Assembly: GCF_014648675.1 (NCBI RefSeq)
Contig: NZ_BMRO01000002.1
Location: 314,550-378,549, forward strand
Length of the DNA stretch: 64,000 nucleotides
Reading direction: 5' to 3'
From: Actinomadura livida
Lineage (GTDB): Bacteria > Actinomycetota > Actinomycetes > Streptosporangiales > Streptosporangiaceae
Below are positions 35,054-45,550 of the stretch, piece by piece (position 1 is the stretch's first letter; every line of letters starts with the position of its first letter). Under the pieces are notes generated by a model. That model worked only from the letters and a program-made list of their open reading frames with translations, ran no database searches and was not told the origin of the DNA. Position numbers and translations under genes: made by a program.

Positions 35054-35694
35054 TGCGTACGCGCACGCTGCGGCGGGTGCTGCCCGGCCCGCCCGGCAAA
35101 CCGCTTCCACCGCCCGAGACGACCGCCATGCTGCGCGCCTTCGCCCGCGACCGCGCGGCCGGACGGCCCTGGACGGGTGAGGCGGCGCGGTTCTTCACCG
35201 ACCTGTTCGATGAGCTCGCCGCCACCTGGGACACCGGCCTGGCCACCGGCCGCGACGAGCCCCTGCGCGACGCCCTGACCCGCGGCGGCCCGATGCCCGC
35301 CGGGCCCTGCCTGGAGATCGGGTCCGGCACCGGCGCCCACACGCCCCTGCTGACCGCCGCCTTCCCCGCCGTGATCAGCCTCGACATCTCCGAGCAGATG
35401 CTGCGCAGGGCGGCCGGACGCTCTCCGGCCAGGGTCCGCGCCGACGCCGCCGCGCTCCCCGTCACCCACGCCGGGGTGGCCGCCGTGGTCGCGGTCGACA
35501 TGCTGCTGTTCCCCGAGCAGATCGCCCGCGTCCTGGCTCCCGGTGGCGTCCTTCTGTGGATCAACCAGCTCGGCGCCGACGGCCCTCTCCACCTGCCCGC
35601 CGATGCCGTCGCGGCCGCCCTGCCCGGACGCTGGGACGCCACCGAGGCCGAGGCCGGCTGGGGCACCTGGGCGGTGCTGCGCGCCAGGAGCTGA
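35053..35694 (+). CDS. Class I SAM-dependent methyltransferase
   Basis: A 213-aa methyltransferase. SAM motif I is CLEIGSGTGAHTPLL (about 94-108), the acidic residue after strand 2 lies in VISLDISEQML, and VRADAAALPV and VLAPGGVLLWINQL follow. The start overlaps the stop of the preceding gene (TGATG). Substrate unknown; as third gene of the CmtR-like operon it may act on a metal-stress-related compound. Confidence 0.85.
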   Translation: MRTRTLRRVLPGPPGKPLPPPETTAMLRAFARDRAAGRPWTGEAARFFTDLFDELAATWDTGLATGRDEPLRDALTRGGPMPAGPCLEIGSGTGAHTPLLTAAFPAVISLDISEQMLRRAAGRSPARVRADAAALPVTHAGVAAVVAVDMLLFPEQIARVLAPGGVLLWINQLGADGPLHLPADAVAAALPGRWDATEAEAGWGTWAVLRARS

Positions 35695-35740
35695 GCCGGC
35701 GCCTCCCGGTCGGCCGTGGCGTCGCCGGCCGGGGGCGGCA

Positions 35741-36655
35741 TTACGGGCCGGGGGTTTTGCGGGTGCGGTAGGCGCGCTGGCGGCATCCGGGGGAGCAGTA
35801 TCTGCGGGGGCGTCCGGTCGGGGTCTCGGGGACGTCGCCGCCGCACACGGGGCAGGGGGTGGCCGGGGCGGCGTCGTTCGTGGTTCCGCTATGGGTGGAT
35901 CCTGTGACGAAAGTTTCGTCACGTGGGCGAGGCTCATGCGGTGACGAAAGGGGGGTGGCCAGGCAGTCCAGGACGCGTTCCAGCCCGTAGCGGAAACGGT
36001 CGCCGGGGTCCAGGTGCGGCTGGCGCGCCTCCAGCACGATCTTGGTGAACATCGGGTACTCCCCGCTGTCCACCAGCCGCCGGACGTAGGGGGAGTTGCG
36101 CGTCATCCACTCCGCGGCGGTGAGCCCGCTGCGGCGGGCCTCCTCGGCCTGGCCGACCTCATCGCGCGCGGCGCTCTCCACGTACCCGGTCAGGATGGAC
36201 ATGAGGCTGAGGCCCTCGTCGACCGAGACGTACAGGTCCAGGACCGCCGCGACCCGCTCGATCAGCCGCAGCTGGTTGGGGCCCAGGCCGGGCAGCGACC
36301 GGTGCACGGCGGCGATCCACGGGTGCCGCAGCCACATCGCGCGCAGCCCCTCGGCGTAGCGCGTCAGGTCGGCGCGCCAGTCGCCGGACGGCACGCCCTC
36401 CAGGTCGATCTCGCCCATCACGCGGTCGGCCATGAGCTCCACGAGGTCGCCGCGCCCGGGGACGTACCGGTAGAGCGACATCGCGCCCGCGCCGATCTCG
36501 GCGGCGATCCGCCGCATGGTGGCGGCCTCCAGCCCCTCGGCGTCGGCGACGCGGATCGCGGCCTCGGTGATCTGGGCGCGGCTGTAGGCCGGCCGCGGCC
36601 CGCGGGCCGGGCGCTCGGGCCGCATCCAGATGTTCACGTGGTCGGTGCCGGCCAT
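35741..36655 (-). CDS. TetR family regulator with C-terminal zinc-ribbon tail
   Basis: A 304-aa protein. HTH at ITEAAIRVADAEGLEAATMR, then MSLYRYVPGRGDLVELM (28-75), and a TetR_C_1-type ligand domain to about 245. The unusual tail CPVCGGDVPE ... RRYCSPGCRQRAYR (about 265-297) looks like a small C4 zinc ribbon. ATG 36655 has GAGGAGG upstream. Divergent from the DrrAB-like ABC operon, with two direct-repeat operators between. Confidence 0.88.
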   Translation of the reverse strand: MAGTDHVNIWMRPERPARGPRPAYSRAQITEAAIRVADAEGLEAATMRRIAAEIGAGAMSLYRYVPGRGDLVELMADRVMGEIDLEGVPSGDWRADLTRYAEGLRAMWLRHPWIAAVHRSLPGLGPNQLRLIERVAAVLDLYVSVDEGLSLMSILTGYVESAARDEVGQAEEARRSGLTAAEWMTRNSPYVRRLVDSGEYPMFTKIVLEARQPHLDPGDRFRYGLERVLDCLATPLSSPHEPRPRDETFVTGSTHSGTTNDAAPATPCPVCGGDVPETPTGRPRRYCSPGCRQRAYRTRKTPGP

Positions 36656-36670
36656 CCCGCCTCCTCGGTT

Positions 36671-36729
36671 GCGTACATGGTACCCAGTGTTCTACTCTCG
36701 ACGGATGACCGCGTACAAAGTACCCAGTG
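36671..36729. promoter_or_regulatory. Two 19-bp direct repeats, candidate TetR operators
   Basis: GCGTACATGGTACCCAGTG (36671-36689) and GCGTACAAAGTACCCAGTG (36711-36729) match at 17 of 19 bases, 40 bp apart. Each contains a GTAC-N3-GTAC dyad. They lie between the divergent TetR gene and the ABC transporter genes, the second one abutting the ribosome site of the ATPase gene. Confidence 0.72.
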
Positions 36730-36737
36730 GAGGGGTC

Positions 36738-37682
36738 ATGGCGGATCCGGTCGTGGTCGCCGAGGGGCTGCACAAGTCCTTCGGCGGCGTCCGCGCGCTG
36801 CGCGGTCTGGACCTGAGCGTCCCGAGGGGGACGGTCTGCGGCGTGCTCGGGCCGAACGGCGCGGGCAAGACGACCGCGGTGCGCATCCTGGCGACCCTGG
36901 CCGACCCGGATGCGGGGCTCGCTCGCGTCGCCGGGTACGACGTCGTCCGCGAGGCCGACGAGGTGCGGGCCAGGATCGGGCTCGCGGGGCAGTACGCCGC
37001 CGTCGACGAGAAGCTCACCGGCCGCGGCAACCTGCGGATGTTCGGGCGGCTGTCGCACCTGTCCCGGCGCGCGGCGCACCGGCGGGCGGACGAGCTGCTC
37101 GAGCGCTTCGGGCTGCGGGACGCCGCCGACCGCCGGGTCGCCGGGTACTCCGGCGGCATGCGGCGCCGCCTCGACCTGGTCACCAGCCTCATCCTGCGTC
37201 CCGAGGTGCTGTTCCTGGACGAGCCGACCACCGGCCTCGATCCGCGCGGGCGCGGCGAGATCTGGGACGCCGTCCGCGAACTGGTGGCGGACGGCACCAC
37301 GGTGCTGCTGACCACGCAGTACCTGGAGGAGGCCGACCGGCTGGCCGACGACATCGCCGTCGTCGACCGCGGGAAGGTGATCGCCACGGGCACTCCCGAC
37401 GGGCTGAAGGCCGCGATCGGGGACCGCCTCGACGTCGTCCTCGAAGACCCCGCCGCGCTGCGTCCGGCCGCGGCCGTCCTGCACGCCCTGGCCGGGAACG
37501 CCCCCGCGGCGACGGGCGCCGGGCGGCTCAGCGTCGCCCTGCCCGCCGGCGGGCCGCGGCTCGCCGGGGTCGTCCGCGAACTCGACCGCGCGGGGGTCGC
37601 CGCCGCCGACGTGAGCCTGCGCCGTCCCACCCTCGACGAGGTGTTCCTGCGCCTCACCGGCCGTGAGGAGCCCGTCCGTTGA
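36738..37682 (+). CDS. DrrA-like ABC exporter ATPase
   Basis: A 314-aa ABC ATPase. Walker A is GPNGAGKTTAVR, signature YSGGMRRRLDL, Walker B VLFLDEPTTGLD, and the switch His is replaced by Gln (TTQYLEEADRLAD) as usual in the DrrA/CcmA-like drug-resistance group. The roughly 90-residue C-terminal extension is also DrrA-like. ATG 36738 follows GGAGGGG. Overlaps the permease gene by 4 nt. Likely confers efflux of an amphiphilic drug, repressed by the adjacent TetR. Confidence 0.92.
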   Translation: MADPVVVAEGLHKSFGGVRALRGLDLSVPRGTVCGVLGPNGAGKTTAVRILATLADPDAGLARVAGYDVVREADEVRARIGLAGQYAAVDEKLTGRGNLRMFGRLSHLSRRAAHRRADELLERFGLRDAADRRVAGYSGGMRRRLDLVTSLILRPEVLFLDEPTTGLDPRGRGEIWDAVRELVADGTTVLLTTQYLEEADRLADDIAVVDRGKVIATGTPDGLKAAIGDRLDVVLEDPAALRPAAAVLHALAGNAPAATGAGRLSVALPAGGPRLAGVVRELDRAGVAAADVSLRRPTLDEVFLRLTGREEPVR

Positions 37683-38500
37683 CCGCCCCCACCGCGCGCG
37701 CCTGCCACCGCCTTCGCTGGACGGTCGCCGACGGGCTGACCCTCGTCGGCCGCGAGCTCGGGCGGGTGCGCCGGGAGCCGGGGGAGCTCGTCGCCGCGCT
37801 GGTCTTCCCGGCCGTCATGGTGGTGCTGTTCGGGTACGTGTTCGGCAGCGCGATCGGGGTGCCGGGCGGCGGCGACTACCGCGAGTTCCTCATGCCGGGG
37901 CTGTTCTCGATGGTGACGTTCGCGGCGGTGACGGGCGTGATGGTGCGGGTGGCCGCCGACGCGTCCCGCGGTGTGATGGACCGGTTCCGCTCCCTGCCGA
38001 TGTCGCGGGCGGCGGTGCCGTTCGGGCACGCCGGCGCCGACCTGCTGACGGGGCTGCCGGCCCTGGGCATCATGGCGGGGGCGGGCCTGCTGGCGGGCTG
38101 GCAGCCGCATCGCGGGGCGCTCCCGGCGGCCGGGGCGTTCCTGCTCATCGTGGTGCTGCGGTACGCGCTGAGCTGGGTCGGCGTCTACGTGGGCCTCGTG
38201 GTGCGGAACGACCAGGCCGCCGACCAGCTGGTGCCGCTGTTCCTGCCGCTCACGATGCTGTCGAACGCGTTCGTCCCGACCGGCGGCATGCCCGCGTGGC
38301 TGCGGTTCCTGGCCGACTGGAACCCGGTGAGCGCGCTCACCGCCGCGACCCGCGAGCTGTTCGGCAACCCGGGCGTCCCGTCCGGCGAGGTGGCCTGGCC
38401 GCTCGCGCATCCGGTGGCCGCCGTCCTGCTCTGGTCTGCGGCGCTGCCGGCGGTGTTCGTCCCCCTGTCCGTCCGCACCTACAGGCGCAGGGGCCGGTGA
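37679..38500 (+). CDS. DrrB-like ABC-2 type permease
   Basis: A 273-aa permease with six hydrophobic segments and the ABC-2 pattern: LVFPAVMVVLFGYVFGSAIG, MDRFRSLPMSRAAVPFGHAG (the characteristic coupling segment), LTMLSNAFVPTGGMPAWLRF and WNPVSALTAATRELFG. A TTG start overlaps the ATPase stop. Forms the exporter with the preceding ATPase. Confidence 0.9.
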   Translation: MTAPTARACHRLRWTVADGLTLVGRELGRVRREPGELVAALVFPAVMVVLFGYVFGSAIGVPGGGDYREFLMPGLFSMVTFAAVTGVMVRVAADASRGVMDRFRSLPMSRAAVPFGHAGADLLTGLPALGIMAGAGLLAGWQPHRGALPAAGAFLLIVVLRYALSWVGVYVGLVVRNDQAADQLVPLFLPLTMLSNAFVPTGGMPAWLRFLADWNPVSALTAATRELFGNPGVPSGEVAWPLAHPVAAVLLWSAALPAVFVPLSVRTYRRRGR

Positions 38501-38541
38501 AGGCGCCGTCCGGCGCGGAGGTGACCGCGCCGGAAAACCGT

Positions 38542-38571
38542 TTGAGCCCGGCTTCCGCCTTCCCGTAGGTT
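38542..38571 (+). promoter_or_regulatory. Candidate vegetative promoter upstream of DUF1062 gene
   Basis: TTGAGC (38542-38547), 18 nt, TAGGTT (38566-38571) resembles a housekeeping promoter. Transcription from it would give a leader of about 180 nt before the DUF1062 start. Confidence 0.5.
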
Positions 38572-38577
38572 GCGCGC

Positions 38578-38758
38578 GGATCGCCGTAGTGAGGACAGAG
38601 GACAGACCGCGTGACCCCGCCTGCTCGCCAGACCTGACACCTTCCCGCTTCCTGTAAGCCGGCCCCTCCCGGCCGGCTCCGCCGGGCTGCCCGTGCGCGC
38701 CCGGCCCTACGGCGTCTGAGGCCGCGCGCAATCGGCCTCGTGTCAGGTCAGAGGGCTC
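38578..38758 (+). promoter_or_regulatory. Structured 5' leader with short upstream ORF
   Basis: A 9-codon frame GTG 38611 to TGA 38637 encodes MTPPARQT after a purine-rich AGAGGAC. Overlapping its end, GACCTGACAC (38631-38640) is the perfect complement of GTGTCAGGTC (38740-38749), which touches the GAGGG ribosome site (38751-38755). Inside, GAGGCCG (38718-38724) pairs with CGGCCTC (38733-38739), and a GC-rich hairpin lies near 38660-38690. The layout suggests attenuation or translational control. Confidence 0.5.
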
Positions 38759-39319
38759 ATGTCTTCACAACCTCATATCGTGCTGCCCTGGGTCGTTCAC
38801 CGGACCCGGCTGCCCCTGCTGTCGCTGCGGTGCGCGGACTGCCCGTCGGAGACGGCCACCACCGGCGACGGCAGGTTCCGCGTCAACGCCAACCGCCGCC
38901 TGCTGGACGTGTGGCTGCTGGTCCGCTGCGCGTCCTGCGAGCGGACGAGCAAGCTCACCGTGCACGAGCGGGTCCCGGTCGGCTCCCTCGATCCGGCCGA
39001 GCTCGGCGGCTACCACGCCAACGACCCGGAGCTGGTGGCGTCCAGGCTGCTGGATCCGCTGCTCGCCCGGCGCAACCGCTTCACCCTCGACTGGACGGGG
39101 GCCTGGCGGCTCGCCTCCTCGACCGTGCCGCTCGACGAGCCGTGGCCGGTCACGGTGGAGGTCGTCTTCGAGGATCCGGTGCCGGTGCGCCCGGACCGCC
39201 TCATCGCGCAGGGGCTCGGCCTCAGCAGGAGGGAGACGCTGCGCAGGATCAAGTGCGACGTTCCGCTGCGCCGCGCGAGGAGCGCCGGGTTCGCCTTCAC
39301 CGTGATGCCCGGGGAATGA
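38759..39319 (+). CDS. DUF1062 family protein
   Basis: A 186-aa protein of the DUF1062 type. The N-terminal VLPWVVHRTRLPLLSLRCADC leads to a four-Cys zinc-ribbon-like pair (CADC ... CASC), then the conserved central part (ANDPELVASRLLDP) and a C-terminal LIAQGLGLSRRETLRRIK segment. No biochemical role is known. It follows an unusually long structured leader. Confidence 0.82.
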   Translation: MSSQPHIVLPWVVHRTRLPLLSLRCADCPSETATTGDGRFRVNANRRLLDVWLLVRCASCERTSKLTVHERVPVGSLDPAELGGYHANDPELVASRLLDPLLARRNRFTLDWTGAWRLASSTVPLDEPWPVTVEVVFEDPVPVRPDRLIAQGLGLSRRETLRRIKCDVPLRRARSAGFAFTVMPGE

Positions 39320-39329
39320 GCACGAGCGG

Positions 39330-40184
39330 TCATCCCGCGGAGATGGCCAGGACGCCGAGAAGGGAGGTGGCGATCCCGGCGCGCTGCGGACGTGCCAGCC
39401 GCTCGCGCAGGAAGACCCTGGCCAGGATCATCGTGACGACGGTGTGCAGGGAGCCGAGGACGGCGGCGATGCTCACCAGGCCGTGGGTCGAGGCGGTCGC
39501 GTAGAGGGCGTCGGCGGTGACGATGAGGGCGCCGATCGCCGCGATCGCGGGCAGATCGGTGCGGGAGAGGGCGACGCGGTGGCGCCTGAGCACGACGGCT
39601 GCCGCGACGGCCGCCGCGACGGCCGTGCACGCGGTGAGCCGGGCGGTCAGCAGGGCCCAGCCGACGTCGCCCTCGCTCGCGCCGCCCATGGCGATGAAGA
39701 ACGCGCCGAAGCCGAGGGCCGCCAGCAGCCCGTACAGAACGCTCGGCAGGGCGCGCGAGGCCGCGCCGTCGTCGGCTCGGGACCGCCATGAGGTGACGAC
39801 GAGGCCCAGCAGCGCCAGGCCCAGGCCGCCGCACTGGAGCGTCCCGGGGACCTCGCCGGCCGCCAGGCCCGCCAGGAGCGGGACGGCCGGCGCGGTCGCG
39901 GCGACGGGGGCGACGATGCTCATCCGGCCGGCCGCGAGGCCGCGGTAGAGCGCGGCGACGGCCACCGCCTCGAAGGCGCCCGCGGCGGCGGCCTGGCCGA
40001 GCGGCCCGGCGCCCGGCGGGCCCGCGCCGCGGACGGCCACCAGGGCCGTGACCAGGAGCAGGGCGGCCGACTGCGAGACCAGCAGGACCGTGAGCAGCGG
40101 CGCGGTGCGGCTCTTCAGCCCGCCGAGGAAGTCGGAGGCCCCCCAGCCGAGGCTCGCGCCCAGCGCCAGCGCGATGGCGATCAC
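39330..40184 (-). CDS. EamA/DMT superfamily transporter
   Basis: A 284-aa ten-helix drug/metabolite transporter with two EamA halves: LALGASLGWGASDFLGGLKS at the start, and in the second half LLAALGFGAFFIAMGGAS, LIVTADALYATASTHG, then SLHTVVTMILARVFLRERL. GTG start overlaps the upstream hydrolase stop (GTGA). Likely co-transcribed with the hydrolase and controlled by the divergent MarR protein. Confidence 0.9.
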   Translation of the reverse strand: MIAIALALGASLGWGASDFLGGLKSRTAPLLTVLLVSQSAALLLVTALVAVRGAGPPGAGPLGQAAAAGAFEAVAVAALYRGLAAGRMSIVAPVAATAPAVPLLAGLAAGEVPGTLQCGGLGLALLGLVVTSWRSRADDGAASRALPSVLYGLLAALGFGAFFIAMGGASEGDVGWALLTARLTACTAVAAAVAAAVVLRRHRVALSRTDLPAIAAIGALIVTADALYATASTHGLVSIAAVLGSLHTVVTMILARVFLRERLARPQRAGIATSLLGVLAISAG

Positions 40185-41047
40185 GGCCGGGTGTGCCGCA
40201 GGATCGCCGGGACGACGGCGTCCCAGCAGTGCCGGGGGAAGACCTCGTGGCCCGTCCCGTCCAGGGGGACGAAGCGGGCGCCGGGGATCTCCGCGGCGAG
40301 CGCGCGGCCGTGGCCGGGCGGGAACAGCGGGTCCTCGGTGCCGTGGAGGACCAGTGTCGGGGCGGTGATCCGGCCGAGCCGCCCGCGCCAGGGCTCGCCC
40401 GCGTCGATCATGAAGGGGTTGGTCAGCTGCGCGGCGATGTCGGCGGCCCGGTCCACGACGCGCCCTGCGGCGGCGCGCATCCCGGCCCGGTCGAACGGGC
40501 GGGAGCGGGCGGCGAAGGGCCGCTCGGCCTCGACCAGGTAGTCGGCGGCCGCGTCCCGGTCGGACCAGTCGGGCTCGGCGGGCCCGCCGGCGAGCAGGTC
40601 CGCGAGCTCCGGCGTCGTCTCCGGCAGGTCGGGGTGGTGGTGGCCGGGGCCGCCGGGCGTGGCGGAGGCGAGCGTCAGCGAGGCCACCCGGTCGGGGTGG
40701 TCCAGGGCGAGGAGCTGGGCGACCGCCGCGCCCTGCGACATGCCGAGCACGTGGGCGGCGGGGATGCCGAGCGCGTCGAGCAGTGCGGCGGCGTCAGCGA
40801 CCAGGTCGGCGAGCCCGTAGGCGGGTGCGCCCGGCGGGGAGGCGGTCGAGCGGCCCGCGTCCCTGCCGTCGTACCGGATCACCCGCAGGCCGCCCGCCGC
40901 GAGCCGGCCCGCGAACTCCGCGTCCCAGGCCAGCATCGAATGGCCCGCGCCGTGGATCAGGAGCAGTGCCGGATCGGCGGGGTCGCCGAACGACTCCGCG
41001 CACAGTTCCACGCCGTTGGCCTTGATGATCCGCTCACCGGTCGGCAT
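40181..41047 (-). CDS. Alpha/beta hydrolase
   Basis: A 288-aa hydrolase: LLLIHGAGHSMLAWDAEF (oxyanion), RVIRYDGRDAGRST, nucleophile elbow VLGMSQGAAVAQ (Ser), acid Asp in VLHGTEDPLFPPGHG, His in DGTGHEVFPRH. All triad members are visible; resembles aclacinomycin-methylesterase/haloperoxidase-type enzymes. It heads the leftward pair with the EamA transporter and faces the MarR gene across two TTACATGTAA dyads. Confidence 0.88.
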   Translation of the reverse strand: MPTGERIIKANGVELCAESFGDPADPALLLIHGAGHSMLAWDAEFAGRLAAGGLRVIRYDGRDAGRSTASPPGAPAYGLADLVADAAALLDALGIPAAHVLGMSQGAAVAQLLALDHPDRVASLTLASATPGGPGHHHPDLPETTPELADLLAGGPAEPDWSDRDAAADYLVEAERPFAARSRPFDRAGMRAAAGRVVDRAADIAAQLTNPFMIDAGEPWRGRLGRITAPTLVLHGTEDPLFPPGHGRALAAEIPGARFVPLDGTGHEVFPRHCWDAVVPAILRHTRP

Positions 41048-41061
41048 CGCGCCTCCTCCAG

Positions 41062-41113
41062 TTCGTTACATGTAACGAAGAACCTAGACCGGCGACTCGT
41101 TACATGTAAAGAG
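41062..41113. promoter_or_regulatory. Two TTACATGTAA-centred palindromes, candidate MarR operators
   Basis: A perfect 18-bp palindrome TTCGTTACATGTAACGAA (41062-41079) and a near-palindrome with the same core (41096-41113, one mismatched pair) lie 34 bp centre to centre between the divergent hydrolase and MarR genes. The first is close to the hydrolase start, the second to the MarR start. Confidence 0.78.
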
Positions 41114-41134
41114 AATCCCGGTAGACTTCTGCGC

Positions 41135-41590
41135 ATGTCGCCGACGCGCCGCCCGGAGATCGCCGCGCAGGAGGCCTGGCGGGCCTACCGCCGGCTGCAG
41201 CTGCTCGTGGACGCCGAGGTCGCGCGCGACCTGGAGCGCGCGTCCGGCCTGTCGCTGCCCGACCACGAGGTGCTGGCCGCCGTGGTGGAGATGGCCGGCG
41301 GGGAGCACTGCATCCGCGTCGGCCGGCTGACCGCCCGGATGGGCTGGGCCCATGCCCGCCTGTCCCGCCAGCTCGGCCGGATGGAGCGCCGCGGCCTCAT
41401 CGCCCGCGAGCCCTGCGAGCTCGACGGCCGCGGCGACGACGTGCTCCTCACCGATGCGGGCCGCGACGCCTACGAGAGGGCCGCTCCCGCGCACGCGGCG
41501 TCCGTGGAGCGGCACCTCACCGGCCTGCTGACCCCGGAGCAGCTCGACGTCCTGATCGGCATCGAGCAGACGATCGCCGACCGGCGCTAG
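41135..41590 (+). CDS. MarR family regulator
   Basis: A 151-aa winged helix protein with MarR order: an N-terminal dimer helix, IRVGRLTARMGWAHARLSRQ recognition region, LGRMERRGLIAREP, the wing DGRGDDVLLTDAGRDAY and a C-terminal helix. Divergent from the hydrolase-EamA pair, with strong palindromes between, so it is their probable repressor. Confidence 0.88.
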   Translation: MSPTRRPEIAAQEAWRAYRRLQLLVDAEVARDLERASGLSLPDHEVLAAVVEMAGGEHCIRVGRLTARMGWAHARLSRQLGRMERRGLIAREPCELDGRGDDVLLTDAGRDAYERAAPAHAASVERHLTGLLTPEQLDVLIGIEQTIADRR

Positions 41591-41693
41591 GCGCCCGGCC
41601 TCGTCCCACCGGGACCGGGGCGCCGTCACGCCCGGAGCCGGGGACGCCGGCGGCCCCGCGGGCAGTGGGGGAGACCCGCGGAGCTTGAGCGGG

Positions 41694-41733
41694 CCGGTGC
41701 CGCAATCCCCCTTCGGCGGGGGCGCGGCACCGG
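41694..41733. terminator. Bidirectional hairpin terminator
   Basis: CCGGTGCCGC (41694-41703) pairs perfectly with GCGGCACCGG (41724-41733), and CCCCC (41707-41711) with GGGGG (41718-41722) forms an upper stem. It lies between the convergent MarR and UvrA-like genes. Confidence 0.75.
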
Positions 41734-41754
41734 CGCCGCGTCGGTGGGGTGGGG

Positions 41755-44148
<2,394 letters not shown>

Positions 44149-44261
44149 TCGTCTCCATCTGTTGCGGCGCCGCCTCCCCGTCTCGTCGGCGTCGCCGGGT
44201 TCGATTCAACCAGCTCCGGCGGGTGCGTCCGCCGCGCTCGCCGCGGCCCGCGGGCCGGGTG

Positions 44262-44714
44262 TCAGGGCAGCCAGCGGCCGTCGCGCATGAGGTCGCGGCC
44301 GGGCAGTTCGTCGGCCTCGCGCCAGGCCTGGACGCGGCGCGGGCGGACGCGGAACCACAGGTACGGGGCGTCCTCGGCGCGGGGGTCGAAGCCGGTGCGG
44401 GCGGCGAACCGGTCGGCGGCGGGCCGCGGCAGGTCGCCGATCTCCAGGATTTCGACCGCGCCGTCGATCACGGTGACGTCGCGGGTGGGGCCCAGGCCGA
44501 GGCGGACGGTGCGGGCGGCGGCCAGGTTCCGGCCGGTGGGGCTCGCCGCGAGGGTGGCCAGCAGCAGCGCCTCGCCGTCCCAGTCGAACGACAGCGGCAC
44601 CAGGTGCGGCGTCCCGTCCGGCGAGGCGGTGGCCGTCCAGAGGTCGACGTCGTGGGCGAGGCGGTGCTCGGTGTCGCGGCGGCGCCGGGCGCGGGAGCGG
44701 GGTCCGGCGCTCAT
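44262..44714 (-). CDS. F420/FMN-binding pyridoxamine-phosphate-oxidase-like protein
   Basis: A 150-aa split-barrel protein of the PNPOx-like flavin/F420-binding family. TATASPDGTPHLVPLSFDWD at the N-terminus, then LLLATLAASPTGRNLAAART and VRLGLGPTRDVTVIDG, with a C-terminal YLWFRVRPRRVQAW. Actinomycete homologues commonly reduce substrates with F420H2. Cofactor cannot be settled from sequence. Confidence 0.8.
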   Translation of the reverse strand: MSAGPRSRARRRRDTEHRLAHDVDLWTATASPDGTPHLVPLSFDWDGEALLLATLAASPTGRNLAAARTVRLGLGPTRDVTVIDGAVEILEIGDLPRPAADRFAARTGFDPRAEDAPYLWFRVRPRRVQAWREADELPGRDLMRDGRWLP

Positions 44715-44908
44715 CGGGCCCGGACCGGCGCGCCGCGGCCGGGCGTGGGGACGGGCGCGGGGACGGGACCGGGACGGCGGCCCGGCGGGAAGGGGCGGTA
44801 CATGATGATCACGTTATCGGCGGCGCCCGGGCCGCCGCTTCTCGGATTCTGATCGGTCCGGAGGGCGCCGGGCAGGAAGACCGGGCCCGGGGGCCGGGGG
44901 AGCGGGCG

Positions 44909-45478
44909 TCAGGGCGCCGGCCAGTTCCGCAGCGCGCTGTCGAGGGCGTCCAGGGTCCTGGACCAGGAGGCGTCGGCCTCTCTGGGGTGGTGGGCGAACG
45001 CCCCGGAGGTCTCCAGGCTCACGAAGCCGTGGAACACGCTGCCGAGCATCCGCACCGCGTCGGTCTGGTCGGGTTCCTCCAGCGCGTAGCCGCGCAGGAT
45101 CGCCCGGGTCATGTCGGAGTGCCGCCTGCCCGCGCTGCGGGCGGCCGTCTCGGGGTCGAGTTCCAGCCGCGCGGCGGTGTACCGGCCGGGGTGGCGCTTG
45201 GCGTAGTCGCGGTAGGCGCCGGCGAAGGCGACCAGCGCGTCCTTTCCGGCGCGGCCGGCGATCGCGTCGGCGACGGTGTCGGCGAGTTCGGCCAGGGCCA
45301 GCAGCGCGACCCGCGTCCGCAGGTCGCGGGCGTTCCTGATGTGGGAGTACAGGCTGGCCTCCCGGACGCCGAAGCGCCGCGCCAGCGCCGCGACGGTCAC
45401 CTCGCCGAAGCCGACCTCGTCGGCCAGTTCCGCCGCCGCCAGGGTGAGGCGTTCGGCGGTCACGCCCGCGCGCGCCAT
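44909..45478 (-). CDS. TetR family regulator
   Basis: A 189-aa protein. HTH TLAAAELADEVGFGEVTVAA followed by FGVREASLYSHIRN (10-52), with a WHG-type C-terminal domain (SVFHGFVSLETSGAF). ATG 45478 has a strong GGAGG site at 5 nt. Divergent from the FBP-domain gene across a CCTAAT-N3-ATTAGG dyad. Confidence 0.88.
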   Translation of the reverse strand: MARAGVTAERLTLAAAELADEVGFGEVTVAALARRFGVREASLYSHIRNARDLRTRVALLALAELADTVADAIAGRAGKDALVAFAGAYRDYAKRHPGRYTAARLELDPETAARSAGRRHSDMTRAILRGYALEEPDQTDAVRMLGSVFHGFVSLETSGAFAHHPREADASWSRTLDALDSALRNWPAP

Positions 45479-45516
45479 GGGTCCCTCCGGATCCACCTAG
45501 AAAGATTATGTATTTG

Positions 45517-45531
45517 CCTAATCCTATTAGG
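45517..45531. promoter_or_regulatory. CCTAAT-N3-ATTAGG dyad, candidate TetR operator
   Basis: A perfect 6-bp inverted repeat in an AT-richer 40-bp stretch between the divergent TetR (start 45478) and FBP (start 45551) genes. AT-rich elements here probably also hold the promoters of both genes. Confidence 0.6.
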
Positions 45532-45550
45532 AAAGCTAGCCTCGCCGCAC

